From NCBI GenBank assembly GCA_002224055.1, contig AZLU01000135.1, forward strand, positions 40,384 to 104,383: 64,000 bases of DNA, written 5' to 3'. Shown here one piece after another: positions 1-11,501 of the stretch; the stretch's first letter is position 1; every line of letters starts with the position of its first letter. Origin of the DNA: Pezizomycotina sp. ARF18 (taxonomy: Eukaryota > Ascomycota). Position numbers and translations under genes: made by a program. A model generated the notes under the pieces. That model did no database searches, was not told where the DNA came from, and saw nothing but the letters and a program-made list of their open reading frames with translations.

Positions 1-4
1 CATC

Positions 5-3000
5 TCAGCTGATAGCTTGGTCCAGCGGCGTCCTCCCTGTATCGTCCGCTTGGTTTACAACCGCTCTCGCGCCGTTCTTCAATAGGAACTGCAAGACTCT
101 GGGATGAAAACCGCAAGATGCAAGCATGTTGTCCCGTCCCATTGCTCAAATGGTGTCTTTGCCATGCGCGGGTCCCACTCTAGGAGTATTCTGGACAAGG
201 TTTAATGGCCGTATCGAACCGCTCCAAGGAATGCGCTGACGCGTGTGAACTAGCGTCGATTGAGATTACGAGAAGCCAAATCTTCGTATAGGTTTAAGAG
301 GATATTTTCTCGTCCGTTCACGGCGCCGGACCATATTATGACCCGGTTTTCGGAGTATAGTACCTTCCACCGCGCGTCCTTCGGTGTTTCTGCTGACCCC
401 ACGGCTTCAATTCTTCCCGAGCGTTTGAGATGAGTTTCCCGACTGTTGGCTCAGGCGGTCGTGGAGATATCGTCACAACATCCTCTGCGAGAACAATGCG
501 TTCCTGAGCCTTCTCTTTGGCTTCTGTGGCCGAAATTTCTTCTGCGCCCACAGGAGGCGTTGTCTCCTCAACAGTTGCAGTGGGTTTGTTTGCGAGGGCG
601 AGCTGCTCCTCCGCCTCATCCAAATCTTGACATGCTTTACATGAGCTTCGATCAACAACTTAACAACCTGATCGTGTCCTTCTTACCGCCGCGAGTGTTG
701 ACGCAGTTTGGCCAAACGCGCCGCTCGTCTTCATGATCCTCCCACCCGTATTCGCCTCGAAATTCGCGCCGTCAGCCAGCAACATCTCAACGATCTTGAC
801 ATGGCCCATCTCCGCCGCCAGGTGCACGCCGTCCAATCGTTTCCGCTCGTGGATCTACATCTCCCGGCGACATGCCTCCTAAGAGCATCTCCATTATTTC
901 TCATTGCCGTCCTCGCCGCAAGGTGCAGCAATGTAGCACGGACGCCCGCCAACAACGAATCGCTCCTGCCACTCGCCCTTAACCATATGTAATACTCATA
1001 TGCCTTCCTGTTGTTCTCCAGGCGCGACCACATCCACTTCAGCTCCCTAAAACGCGATGTCTCATCGTCTCCCATAGCGGGTATCGCTTCTTCGAGGCAA
1101 TTCAGGAGACCATCGCATTACAAGCGTATCCGACAATCCAATCTCGTGCCGAACGCGGCCGCTGACGAATAAGTCGTAGGATGTATAAGGCATTGATTCG
1201 GCCGTATGCAAAAAGTACGAGATCTTCCGGTCGGCAAGGCGGTAAGATACCTCCTGGGTGTAATTCCAAATACTCGCTGCGCAAACTTCACGAGGATACG
1301 TGTATGGACGAGTACACCGACGCTCGCGAAGGATAAAAATCTTGTAAAATTCCCGTGCGATAAGCTCGCGTTCGGAGCGGTCAAGGTGGGAACCGGTGGT
1401 CTGCGAGAGGATGTCGACGATTCCGAAGTCGGGAAGTTCGATCATGACAGATTTTTGAACGGTCCAGAGGAGGATATCAGCGCCCGCTTCGCGGGATGAG
1501 GGCTGGAGATATGCCATGTACTCGGACCACGCCCATGAAGTAGGGAGTCGAGATCAGACGGAGGAGAACCGCTTTGGCGATGAAATATCTGACTTGCAGG
1601 AACGCCTTAAAGTATCTAGTGCAGAAGTTATATTAGGTAAAACTCTCGAAACGAGAACTGAGATGATACTAACGATGGATTATCCTGATCCGCGATGAAC
1701 TTGTACAGCTCACCCCATCTTTCCACGCTCTTCGTAAGACGAATTGCGCCTATGAGTTCTGTGGCTCTGGTTCGGTTAAGCGGGCAGACCAGGCAAGCGG
1801 AAGCGGCCCTTCTTCCGATATCTCACTAATGTCGTAGAATCAGACCCTAGCCAATGCCTTTCACAGGCTGCATATCATCGATATTGACTTGCGTTCTACC
1901 GTCCTTTCTCTTCCTAAAAAACGGTAGACGCAACTTAGATAACGGTCCTCTCCAACGCTTCGGACGCCTCCGTTTTCTATCTCGCTTAAGCCACTGAGCC
2001 TCCTCCTCCTCTAAAGCGTCTTCCTCTTCCTCAACCATTCCGCCATGTGCATCGCGCTCCTTCATTACCTCCTTTCTATCAGGCTTAATAACCATCCTCG
2101 CCAGCTTTCCGGGAACTGTCGAATAAGTCCTCCGACTGATACTCAGAAGCTAACGGGCCGATAACGCAAATGCGAACCTCCAAGCGCTTCGTGGAAAGGT
2201 TAAGCAGCGACCGATAGATTCGCGCAGGATGGAGGGTTTCGTCATCGGGCGCACCATCATTACGACGTTTACAGTCGATATAGCATCATGGCCACTTGCG
2301 GTAGACCATTCCTTCTACTTTGCCATTTTCCGCCTCGTTGTCTTCATAACTTCTTGGCTCATAAACCACAACAGCATGCTGTAAATTCCGAACCATGCTC
2401 CTGAGTAGTTCCTCTGGTATCTCCTTTTCCGCCGTGCAAGGCTTCCACGGTGTTCATCGATAGCTGCGGATTCATCTCTACGGCATCGCCGACGAGCCGG
2501 AGGAGATCTTCTGGGTCTTGCTCGGCGAGTTGTCGTGCTGCTTGACCTAGAATGTTGCCAACTGCGCTAGAGTCGGTCTGACGGCCCCAGTACCTGCGGT
2601 CGAATTCGTGACAGATGCTGAAGATTGTGCGCGTTGTTGATGACTTCGTGTCAGAGGACTGGTTCTTCCCGAGCTGGTTGAGGTGATCATAGAGTCGAAC
2701 ACCAAGCGTTGTCTTTCCAGTAAACTCAGAGCCCTGTACTAGAAGTACCCGTTGGGCATATTCATCTTTCCATTCATTCGCTGCTTCGGACTTGTCTGTG
2801 TCCTCGAACTCCGAAATCCATGTGGGCGGCGGCGGAGGTGGCGGGAGACCATTCACTTCATCATCTACCGCGTCATTTCCTTTATCCTCTTTCTCCTGGG
2901 CGGTTTCGACTCAATGGGACCTCGCGCCCATCAAGCCACGCCTTAACTTTCTCATCTTCGAGAACCATTTCCCGTCTCCTCAGTATATCCCGGCTTCACT

Positions 3001-4520
3001 CTCCCCCTCACCGCCGCTCTCTTCCTTATGGTATTTCCGGGGCGCACCAGTTTAACAAGAACGGAGCCGGTCTATCTGTTCCGGCTACTTCAAGTGGTAA
3101 GTTCGGTAGCTTCACTCTACACTTCTCTCTCAGAGTTATCCGGAGACGGAGATTTCGATGACTCATCGCACGAGGATGATTCGTCCTGCGAGCTGAATGC
3201 CGAAAATGAACATGAGACGTAGCCGGTCGACATATCGGCGTCTTCCAGTTCGACGACTGGAGGAGTCGGTTCATCATGTGTTGTGTTATCTGTCGGGTTC
3301 TCTTCGGAAGGTGGATGCGGCTCAGTCACCTCTTTGGGCACAGGACCCAGTGTTGGACTCCCCTCTTTGCCGTCTTTCTTTCGTCTGGGTGATTTGATGA
3401 CAGGCGTCGGAGGTGGTGATAGTGCCTCTTATCCTCGGCCGCCGTGTTCATGATGTCAATGACTTTCTGTCTGTAAAAATCTCGGTAAAGACGTCAGTAA
3501 TCGCAATGTTTCTTCTGGTAGAACACAGGGTCACGCACACTCCATCACTTTGACAAAACGCCACCACCTCCTCCGCTGCTGTCTCCAAACATTGAGCTAG
3601 CTCCCGGACCTTCTGTATTGTAACGCTCGGCTGATCGTCCTCGTCGCCTTCAGGTATAAGACCTATGAGGTAGTCTCCGGCAAGGATTAAGCGGCGCTGT
3701 AAGTCTCGTATCAGCGGCTGGAACGTGTTCACTAGTTGCAATAACAGACGGCGGCGATTTCTTCTCGACACTATAAAACATCTACGTTAGTGAATCATAA
3801 TACAAAAGTCTGGAATCTAAGCAAACTTACAAGTCTTCGGATATTTTTTCTCGATAACCCCAATTTTGTTTTACCCTCCTGCCCGCGCTCTCGTGCGTTC
3901 TAAAACCTGCAGGAAATGCGCGAACGGTTCACGATCGATGTGATACGGCGGTCTATGTTTACCAACGCGACGTGAGCTTGTTCCAGGCGGCGGTGGCACT
4001 TCCAGTGTTTGCGAGGCTTCGTATCACCTCCATTCACTTGATCGTCCGTTTAACCGCCGGTATAGATCGTTGGTCTTGTTTCCCCTCCGCTGCGCCTGCT
4101 CCAGCGAGAACACCATTCGAGAAGGCGTGGCGCCGGATATTGCCTTGTCTAGTATACTGCGGATAGTATCCTGGAGACTCGATATACTGGCGATGATAAC
4201 TGTCGGCGACGTTGTCCTAACTGGTGTTGTCACGCCGGAGTTGAAGGAGGAGAAACTAGACGCGGAGCCGGGACGGTTCGCCGGTGGTGAGAGAAGACCG
4301 GGAGAAAGCATAGAACCTCTATTGTGAGCGGCGGGAGGCGTTCGGGAATGAATAGGGGTAGATGGCGTCCTACAGCGCCGGGGCGTCGTCGCCGGTGTTC
4401 TGTTTCTCGAGGGAGTCTGCGGCTGGACATCGGGTTCGGGGAAGATTTTTTCTCGCTTTGCTTCAGGGGTTGTGGTGGTTTACGTCTAGAGATCCGTCTT
4501 CGTGTTTCAGGCAAGTCAGT
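5..4520 (-). CDS. NLR-like P-loop NTPase with C-terminal ankyrin repeats
   Basis: This appears to be a multi-exon gene on the minus strand whose 5' end is uncertain. From the N-terminus it reads as a Pro/Ser/Thr-rich segment (about 4500-4260), a helical segment ending near 4024, and a second helical segment (3770-3448). A clear 60-bp intron lies at 3771-3830, with a GTAAGT donor, a CTAAC branch site and a TAG acceptor. A Walker A motif, GSEFTGKT, lies at about 2733-2710 after a poly-proline run. A charged Glu/Lys/Arg stretch follows (2095-1847), then ankyrin-type repeats near 755-836 (HLAAEMGHVKIVEMLLADGA) and at the extreme end (VLQFLLKNGA, GRTPLDQAIS). P-loop NTPase plus ankyrin is a common fungal STAND/NLR layout used in non-self recognition; that role is inferred. 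The frame changes by one base several times, as in most genes here. No Walker B motif was recognised. It could instead be a different P-loop protein. Confidence 0.5.
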
Positions 4521-5455
4521 AGCGTAGAAGCAATCAAGAACTACTTAGAACGACGATGAAGATGCTAAGGCTCTCCGGGTGTCAGGAGGGGCGGCGGGGT
4601 TATAAGGGATTCGACGCATGATGCTCGTTCAGCCTTGTTTTTAGTATTTTCATTCCATCCCCGAGAAATTTGTCATTAGATAGAAAAACCTGAGACGGGC
4701 CCGACCGCAGAAATGATAAGCCAAGGCGCCGAGAACTTTATCGACTTCAGCCTCAACTTACCTTACTCAGTGTCTCTCTATATAGGATCCGAAGCAACTC
4801 CCGGTTTTTCGATACTCCTATCGATATCGCGCAATGAAATTTAATCAGCGGTGCTCTGCAAGTTTCGAAGTGCCAGATGTTTGACGTGGAGTCATGCTAA
4901 TTGGAACTCCCTTTACTCACACTTGCATGCTGGAGGGAGGCGCGTACGTATGGCCGGACGAATTATTAATCTGAAGCCTCCACTCAACAGTTTTTCACTC
5001 ACAGCTGTCGTAGTCATTATGGAGGTGTATCGCGAACGTCCAGAAACCTATATATTGGTCTCCGCCGAGGAGAAGTGCATTTATCCTGCTGTGGGTCATA
5101 ATTACTCGATGACACGATTTACTGAGATGTATCCATAATTAAGTTTAGTTTGTCTCAAGGAAAATCAAAAGATGGGATCTTATAAGTCAATCCGAAGATA
5201 TGAAGACCATGTACCACCACCTCATCTAGGCTTCGGGAGGAACAAATCATATAAAGCCTCAAGAGCGATCTCATGATAGACATGAGGCCAAAATCGGTAA
5301 AATTCTACACTCGACGCTAAGGGCCATTTACATCAGGAAAGAATGGACCATGAATTGAAACTCCCTAGAAGTATTATTACATGGAGGAATCAATAAGGGA
5401 AATATAAGGGAGGATGATGAAGACTACTTACTACTAACAAAACTCAAGGCTGAAT
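4521..5455. other. Intergenic, no supported gene
   Basis: Moderately AT-rich spacer between the NTPase gene and the first MKQ-family gene. A 62-codon frame at 4950-5138 has an ATG but no neighbouring exon or family resemblance, so it is not called. Confidence 0.5.
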
Positions 5456-6486
5456 CTATTTCAAAGTAAGTGCCTCTTCTACTCGCCAGTTACCAAGGTA
5501 GATACCCACACTACTTCGTTCCGTGCCAATCCTCATGTTTCTCGCTTCCCCGCGAATCATCGATCCCATCAACATCACCGATCTCCGATATACCAGAAGG
5601 CTGTTGAGAATTGTTTGGCGTGGGGCCTGTATCGGCTGTGAAGCAGCCTGAGGCACAGGGTTCTGACTGGATTTCTTTCGACCAGTCTTTGGCTTCGGAC
5701 CAGCATTTGGTTTTGGGCCAGGTTTTGGCTTCCCCTTGTTTCCATTAGTCGACTGCGAACCTGCAAAAGATCCCTTGACCTCGGTTTGGCCCAAACCACG
5801 ATTCCGGTTAGCCATACTATGAGTGTTCAGATTCAGTTTTTGTCGCACCTCCCTAGGTAATTGATTGGCGGCATCCACAACTTCGTTGTCCGGCTGTGAA
5901 ACTTGGTTTGCCGTCTTGGTATTGCCTTTCTTCGGCTTCTTGAGCGCCGAAACCTCAGAATCGACCGTATTAGTCTTCCGCTTTCCGCTCCGAGTCCTCG
6001 ACCGCCAACCTTGGGTTTCCATCTGCCCGTTGTCTGACTTCGGCTTCTTAGACGGCACATCAGAGTTTATGGAGTCGGCCTTTCTCTTCCCGCCGCTCGA
6101 CCCCGAACTTGACCCCACTACATTACCACCAGTTGTTGACAGATTATCGGTAGTCAGAGTCTTCAGTATTGGCTTCGGCGTCCGTCCGGGTTTGAGCTTT
6201 GCCACTTTTTCCTCCACTCGGCTTTAGCGGTAGCTTGTGGTGTACCCGCAACGTCTACGCCAATCGCCGAGGTTTCCTCAAAGATTTTGATGTATCCCGA
6301 GCCGAACTTGACAACGGATTTTGTATCAGACGCGGAAGGAGGGGGATCCGGACCCGATGTGGTTGACTCTTGGGGCATTTTGAGAGGGTGGGGTCCATTT
6401 CTCCGGGGTGGGAATCGGGTAGGCGCGCTGAACGTTGCGAGGGCAAAAACAAAGGCCCAGACTAGTTTTGAACCATTTTGTTTCAT
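5456..6486 (-). CDS. MKQ-family secreted Lys/Pro-rich protein 1, with two NLS-like motifs
   Basis: First of four tandem paralogues. The start is the ATG giving MKQNGSKLVWAFVFALATFSA, a typical signal peptide; the upstream in-frame Met at 6513 would spoil that signal. The mature part is hydrophilic. It holds two copies of a basic unit of about 40 residues: KRKADSINSDVPSKKPK (about 6088-6038) and KRKTNTVDSEVSALKKPKK (about 5983-5926). Both fit a bipartite nuclear localisation signal, with 10 or 11 residues between the basic clusters. Downstream is a KPKPGPKPNAGPKPKTG run shared in style with its neighbours. A one-base frame change occurs near 6230-6190. Role unknown. Secretion plus NLS-like motifs would suit an effector acting in a host nucleus, but that is inference. 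About 330 residues if read through. Confidence 0.6.
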
Positions 6487-9007
6487 TGTCGAACAGCTCC
6501 AGGCTTCAGGCACGAGGAACTATTAGAGAACGAAATGAGAATGCTTTTTTTTTTCGAGAAGAGGAAAACCCGAACGCGGACTACTAATGAAATCGCGCTA
6601 AAGTTAACGGGGTGCAAGCGGTATGGGGAGAGAAATGTAGTAATGGCGTGCTCTCTCATAATGTAGCCATAAGTTCTTGGATAGCAGTGGGGTGCTCTTA
6701 TAGCTTCGTAACGTCGTCTCTACGTGCTATTCTTGAACTTCAGCGAGCTCTATTATTGCCTATAAAGATTGCCCTCCATTCCATAGGAAACTTGTGCACC
6801 GCCATTTGATCCGGGATACTTTACAATTATTTAGCCAGAATCCGAAAAAAAACATAGTGGATGATATCTCGTGGCTCTACGCCTATTGCCGCGGAACTAA
6901 CTCGAATATGTCAAGCACACGGGAATATACATAAACAGTTGAAGCATGGACAAGGCGGCGCGGTTTCTGTAAAATTTTTACCCGCTATCTTGCTAGGTGA
7001 GACTAAGAGAGTTAAATTTGTTTCCTAGCCATAAACTTGAAGGCCTATCTACAATTTTATCAGTCCTGGTCTCTCATTTGTCTAACGTTTCACAAAGAGC
7101 AGAGTGATAGATTAAGCCATGATGAGGTGTTTTAAGGCAATTGCATTTCAATGCAACGACATTCTAGTAATATCGAGAAGAGTCGCATCTCCATTTACAA
7201 ACGATCTATGACAATTTGAAGTTGAAAAAGTACGTAGAGCAGTAAACTTGAAGGTAATAGTGTTTAGTCGGCTTGCCTGTCCAACGTTTTATGCAGAGAG
7301 ATCGCAAGATCATGATAAAGTTCAAGTTCCTACGTTTGATATCTGTACGATTATTTCATATCTGCGCAAAGAGTCAGTGAGACCGGAGGAAACAACCTAA
7401 AGATAGAACAAGCTAAGGACAGACTATATATGGCGCTTTTTAATGTACATTGAAATATTCCATTCGACATAGAAAGAGGCTAACCCTTTCTTGGAAAATA
7501 GACGGATGAAAAGCGAAATGAAGAAAGACGCAAAGCAGAGGAAGAAAGTTAGAGGGAAAACAATATTGGAAGCCAGGTAGAGCAAATTTTAGAAATACAC
7601 TTTTGAAAGAATCTAAGATATTCTAGAGAAGTCTGAGAGCGTATAATTTGAGGGCAAGATGGAGAAAAGAGGAAGAACGGGGCTGTACACTCTAAATGAG
7701 GTGGATTGTGCGTCTTAAAATAACAAGATAGAAGATGACGTTTGCCTTGGCGCACGAGAGTTAGCTATTATTACTATTGGTGACATATCTTGGGCGCAGG
7801 TCGAAGGTGGTCTCACAAATTATCACATTATCACATTATCACGTCTTCTGAGCTCCGTTACCCGATCGAAGCTCCAATCTTTCTATCAATACTGTGATCT
7901 TTCAAGCCTATGCCAAGGACAACCATATGGATAATTGCAGTCGTCAATGCATAATACAAGTTATCGAAGTCAGCTAAAATGGATATATGAACATAGCCCT
8001 TTAGAAACTTAATTTTCTGTGGTCTACGCCTCCGATTATATGTTGGCCAGCTTTACGGCCAAAGGTTATCTCGTAATAATGATAAACCCTACTCCAAAGA
8101 GCGTCGAATACATGGCCATGAACAATACGAGGATAAACTTCCGAAACTTAAGGCCCAACAATATCACCAACCTACACTATAGCAGCAAATCTGCCGTGCA
8201 GCGGTGGCACGGCCCTTTAATCGTTTCATCCTTGTTGCGTCTCTAGCGACACAGGTAGCGGTTGTTGTTTGTAGGTTCTGACGTGCTTGAGTTATTGCCT
8301 GCTGGGCCACACCTCGCGTCTTAGGCAAGCTTGCCTCAGCACCGCCAATGGCACGGCCAACGGTCAGTATCGCCTGTATCGGATATTTCAGGTTACACAG
8401 CGCCCCAAGGGTATTTACCTCGCACCTGCGACGACATTTAGCCTGAATTCCAAAAACGTTGTGAACTCAAGCTCTAATCCTCTCTTGTTTTGACTTTCTC
8501 TACACAGTCGTGCATGAGCATAAAAAGATGCTAATAGCAAAAATGCGTACGATGGGACAATTGGGACGTGTTCAGCAGCACGATGTTTCCTCGTAATGGC
8601 TTGCTGTTTCTCAAGTTCACTCAGTGGACACCCGGTGGTAGTAAACGACGCGATGTACGGGAATATGCATCCCCTACGAATTTCCGCATGCTCGCAACAA
8701 CCAGACATCTACTAGTGAATCCGATACAGACATATTTCTCAATCGATTTGTAAGTTCTGCCTTCAATGAAAAAGTACAAGTGATCAATTAATACTATATC
8801 AAAGAATTTCAAAGCTGCTTAACACGCATGTACAAACTAGGAAAGATGGATAAATACAAATCTGTCAAAGAAGTCAGTCTAGAACGCAGGTAAGAGATTT
8901 ATAAAACGATCCTTAACAGGCATGGGAATACTATCGCATCGGCTAGTGACATTTTTGTTTGCAAAACCATGTGCCCCCTTCGCTACCGGCAACCAGCAGC
9001 GTGGTTC
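6487..9007. other. Long AT-rich intergenic region with a degenerate direct repeat
   Basis: No supported gene. Around 7033-7120 and 7246-7320 two stretches share AAACTTGAAGG followed by TGTCTAACGTTT/TGTCCAACGTTTT and CAGAG, which suggests a worn direct repeat with a period of about 210 bp. Short frames at 8019-8246 and 8287-8493 have no signal peptide, family motif or splice sites and are not called. Confidence 0.4.
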
Positions 9008-9674
9008 TCATACCGTTGCTTGTTTGGTGATTGAAGGTTTTTGGTTGGGGCCCGGCGTGGGCTTGGACTTCGGAGGGAGGTGTGCGTTCGCTTGACCGGA
9101 CGACTGTTGGCCGCTCGACGATTGGAGATACTTCGGTTTCGGGCCAGCTTAGGTTTAGCCTTCGTGCCGGGTTCCGTCCCTATCTCGCTAGTAGATTGCT
9201 GATTGTTTGCCGATTGGAGAGACTTTGGTTTCGGACCGGGCTTGGGTTTGGACTTCGGACCGGTTTCTGCCACTGTCCCGCTAGTAGATTGCTGGTTATT
9301 TGGCGATTGGAGCCATTTTGGAGGAGCTTCTGCCTTCGTTTCACCAGAGACTGCTGGTTTTTTGAAGATTGAAGAATTTCGGCTTGGGGCCAGGCTTTGG
9401 CTTAATACCCGGTTTCTCAGACCCAACCTGCCCAGCGTTGGGTGTTCCCGTGTGCGTGGCTCCGGTATTGGACGAGGTGCTCCCGTCGAGCTCGAGGTCG
9501 CCGTGGATTGTTGGGGAGACGGATCCAGTTGCTTGTGATCTTTGGGGTACCGGGTCGTTGGGTGCGTAATTGAAGTCGCCACAGTCGTTTCTGTCTTGAC
9601 AACTGGTAAGCGGCGCTGAACGCTCCCAGTGCGATAACAAGGGCTGAGACTAGCTTAGTACTCTTTTGCTTCAT
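9008..9674 (-). CDS. MKQ-family secreted protein 2, with KPGPKPK-LQS repeats
   Basis: Second tandem paralogue. The start at 9674 gives MKQKSTKLVSALVIALGAFSA, a signal peptide matching the other family members. The mature protein is rich in Lys, Pro, Ser, Thr, Asn and Gln. It repeats a unit read as KPKPGPKPK followed by LQS and NNQQST; full or partial copies lie near 9360, 9260-9190 and 9140-9100, with a tail of KSKPTPGPNQKPS before the TGA at 9008. The repeats are legible only by following three frames in turn, so at least three one-base frame changes are present. Because the same happens in conserved genes of this window, I read the gene as probably intact. The Lys/Pro repeats suggest an extended, disordered secreted protein. 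No catalytic motif is visible. Confidence 0.55.
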
Positions 9675-10851
9675 TGTTTAGGTTGGTTTGGACCGAAGAC
9701 AAGATTGTTGTCTTATTAGAGCGGAGAGGAGAAATTTCAGCAAGAAGGAAGGTAAAGTCTTTACTACAGCCGTGAGCCTGAGGGCAGGATCTGAATATGA
9801 TTCAGTTCGATGTCAACGTCCGAAGATACTGAGCAATGTTCGAGTAAGTCCGGTCGAGGATAGTCTCATACACATCGTATCATACCCTCTGGCCTCTAAA
9901 CGCAGCCTCGAACGTCCTCCGATGATATTATAGACTTTGTTGTGTTGTTATCGCATATCTTGAAAATAGGCAATATTTTGTGTATTCGGTGACCGGGATT
10001 GCTCCGCCGCGCTGGACTGAATTTTGCAGTGAATGTTATGATAAATATAACCCTTTTGAAACAAACATCCACCTCGTGTTATGCTATTGTTTATTATGGC
10101 TAAATGTCCCGTATTTGCACTATCGCTCAAGGTCATATAAAACCGACGGCAGATCCACTGCAGTATAACTCGGGCTGCTTTTTCTTGGACTGTCGCCGGC
10201 GGCTGTGTAAGGGTCTAGCGCCGGCAATAAGTATGAATACACTTGTAGCATCGCCCTCTGCCCTGTATTCCACTCCGGGACTCGTCTAACCGGGTTCAAA
10301 AGTTTAATAAATTGCATATGACGGCTGTGCGATCCCAACCAGGCTCATATTATTGTAGAGTTATATCTAGACTTTAAAACGGTTGTTGGAGGTAGTTTTG
10401 CAAAATGTTTCCCCGCCAGTAGATGGCAACTTGAAAATAAACACCTGAGCAACCACGATATTTTGTTCCCCCGGTGGTGTCTGGAGTTCTCTGCCTGGGA
10501 CGGTGCCAATGCATTAGGCTCGCTTGATCTTGAACGGAGTCTACATAACACACAGTAGATATTTATATTTATATTCGTAAATGCAGCTTGGACTGCACCA
10601 AATAATTTGAACTGCTTGGGATGAGCTATTATAATAGAAAAAATGTTGAATCACAATTCAAATTTTATACAAGGCTTTCTAAATAAGAATGATATGTAGT
10701 GAGCGTGCTACTAGTAAAATTCACTATATACACACAAAAAAAAAAAAAAAAAGGACGGGCAAACAAGGACCGGGAATAGTATATTCACGACGAGTATCTT
10801 ATGTCTTAGCTCCACGAGAAGACTATGCAGATTGCTTGTGGATTGGAGGTA
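9675..10851. other. Intergenic between MKQ-family genes 2 and 3
   Basis: Upstream DNA of gene 2 and downstream DNA of gene 3. It contains an A-run of about 16 at 10737-10752 and several short frames without supporting signals. No gene is called. Confidence 0.5.
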
Positions 10852-11501
10852 TCACAACTTCGAGCCAGGCTTGGGTTCATGTTTCGGGCCAGGCTTTTGA
10901 ACCGCTAGCAGGCCTGGAACCTGGCTTTTGCTCCATGCCAGGTTTTGATTTCTTAGTGGGCGGCTTCTCAGCAAACAGTAAGGCGAGGTCCCCACCCTTC
11001 CGCTTCCTGTGAGGGTCGAAGCCCGGGCTCTGTACCTCGGTCATCCCGATTTTAGTAGCCGCAGTATTAGGTGGGGTAGCGCCGTTGGGTCGGGGAACGC
11101 AGAAGGTGGAAAATGCCCCCAGTACTCGGGGAATTGACCATCAGGAGTCGGCTCTCTAAGGACGGACCTCGGCGGGCTTTGTCTCGCGAACGTTGTCTGG
11201 CGTCGGCCGTTGATATTTCATCAGACCCTATTGGCGGTGGGGGGTAGTGTTTTGGGTCACCGGGTGGGTAAGCGAAGTCGCGAACACTCGTCGCGCCTCC
11301 GATAGTTGCATCGTGCAGTTGAGCTGGAGCATCATATCTGGTGTAGGTTTCGACTCGGATGAACCGAAGTTGAGAGACTTTTTGACAGGTGCGGGGGACG
11401 GAGAGCGGGATCCGTTCTTTCGGGCCGACCGGGTAAGTGGCGCCGAACGCTACGAAGGTGATCAGAAGGGCGCGAATTACGATTGCTCCCGCTTGCTTCA
11501 T
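10852..11501 (-). CDS. MKQ-family secreted Lys/Pro-rich protein 3
   Basis: Third tandem paralogue. The start at 11501 gives MKQAGAIVIRALLITFVAFGA then TYPVG, a signal peptide aligned with the AYPVE start of gene 4's mature protein. The body includes tyrosine/proline-rich text (PPGDPKHYPPPP). Further on is a basic stretch with KRK, then 14 residues, then KKSK, which is a loose bipartite NLS-like arrangement. The C-terminus reads KPGMEQKPGSRPASG and then QKPGPKHEPKPGSKL before the TGA at 10852, so the KPGPK motif is conserved from gene 2. At least two one-base frame changes are crossed to read it whole. Function unknown. The conserved signal peptide and low-complexity basic body define the family. 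Confidence 0.5.

Noticed and set aside
4950-5138. 62-codon frame starting MAGRIINLKPPLNS
   Set aside because: No signal peptide, domain, splice context or neighbour that would support it over chance.
8019-8493. Two plus-strand frames of 68-75 codons
   Set aside because: Composition and codon use are not convincing, with no signal peptide or motif.
9031-9569. Plus-strand frames rich in Trp, Gly and Phe opposite MKQ gene 2
   Set aside because: They are the antisense of the Lys/Pro repeats on the minus strand, where a signal peptide and family resemblance support coding.
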